Origin: Topomyia yanbarensis
Taxonomy: Eukaryota > Arthropoda > Insecta > Diptera > Culicidae
Reading direction: 5' to 3'
Assembly (NCBI RefSeq): GCF_030247195.1
Contig: NC_080672.1
Location: 366,660,271 to 366,724,270, forward strand
DNA: 64,000 nt
Position numbers and translations under genes: made by a program
Notes under the pieces: generated by a model
The model's database searches: none
Seen by the model: the letters and a program-made list of their open reading frames with translations, nothing else
What the model was told of the DNA's origin: nothing
Shown: one piece after another, positions 63,997-64,000 of the stretch
Numbering within the stretch: the first letter of the stretch is position 1
Layout: every line of letters begins with the position of its first letter

Positions 63997-64000
63997 GAAG

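Noticed and set aside
1..64000. CRISPR arrays, rRNA and tRNA genes
   Set aside because: No direct repeats with unique spacers other than the STAT-like array (no constant spacer size and palindromic units), and no sequence with convincing A/B boxes and cloverleaf on reading both strands by eye.

Overview
The window looks like genomic DNA of a culicine (Aedes-like) mosquito: AT-rich, intron-containing insect genes separated by very dense transposon sequence, including BEL/Pao and Ty1/copia LTR elements, an I-group LINE, many short inverted-repeat elements with TA target duplications, and a (TG)n-linked dispersed repeat that I recognise from mosquito genomes. The species is an inference; I ran no search.

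Layout. 0-6 kb is a graveyard: a short inverted-repeat element, decayed fragments of glycogen branching enzyme (about 1.3-1.9 kb) and of a DnaJ protein (about 2.5 kb), a minisatellite, and a tandem array of nine STAT-type palindromes (5.82-5.95 kb). 6.4-8.4 kb holds two compact, convergent housekeeping genes: mitochondrial ribosomal protein mRpS34 (+, two exons) and OSGEP/Kae1, the t6A tRNA-modification enzyme (-, two exons).

9.28-24.24 kb is one BEL/Pao retrotransposon opened by two nested insertions. A DNA transposon with 26-bp inverted ends and a TA duplication (11.75-20.94 kb) split its pol gene, and a copia element (12.42-17.85 kb, minus strand, 5-bp duplication) then entered the DNA transposon.

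About 25.4-51.3 kb on the minus strand is a Tet (ten-eleven translocation) 5-methylcytosine dioxygenase gene. I could place eight coding exons whose summed length (5487 nt) is an exact multiple of three, with matching splice phases. The catalytic residues (HRD iron motif, distal His, 2-oxoglutarate-binding Arg) are present. A 15.4-kb intron before a tiny last coding exon holds a full-length I-group LINE with both ORFs open and a target-site duplication (36.4-42.6 kb), an R1-like relic and several miniature elements. After the Tet stop, the same frame reopens beyond TAG-TGG-TGA for about 100 codons in a GC-rich island, which may be an alternative C-terminus. The N-terminal CXXC region and promoter of Tet are not identified here; upstream exons must lie beyond 51.25 kb.

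51.7-55.4 kb contains decayed non-LTR retrotransposon pieces, one with a local duplication. 55.4-59 kb has no gene I can support but includes CpG-rich stretches. 59-64 kb is again repeats: a pogo-like deletion derivative that keeps the transposase HTH start, an element with repeated GGGCGATACT motifs, a decayed mariner-like transposase and a terminal short element. I see no CRISPR, rRNA or convincing tRNA gene.
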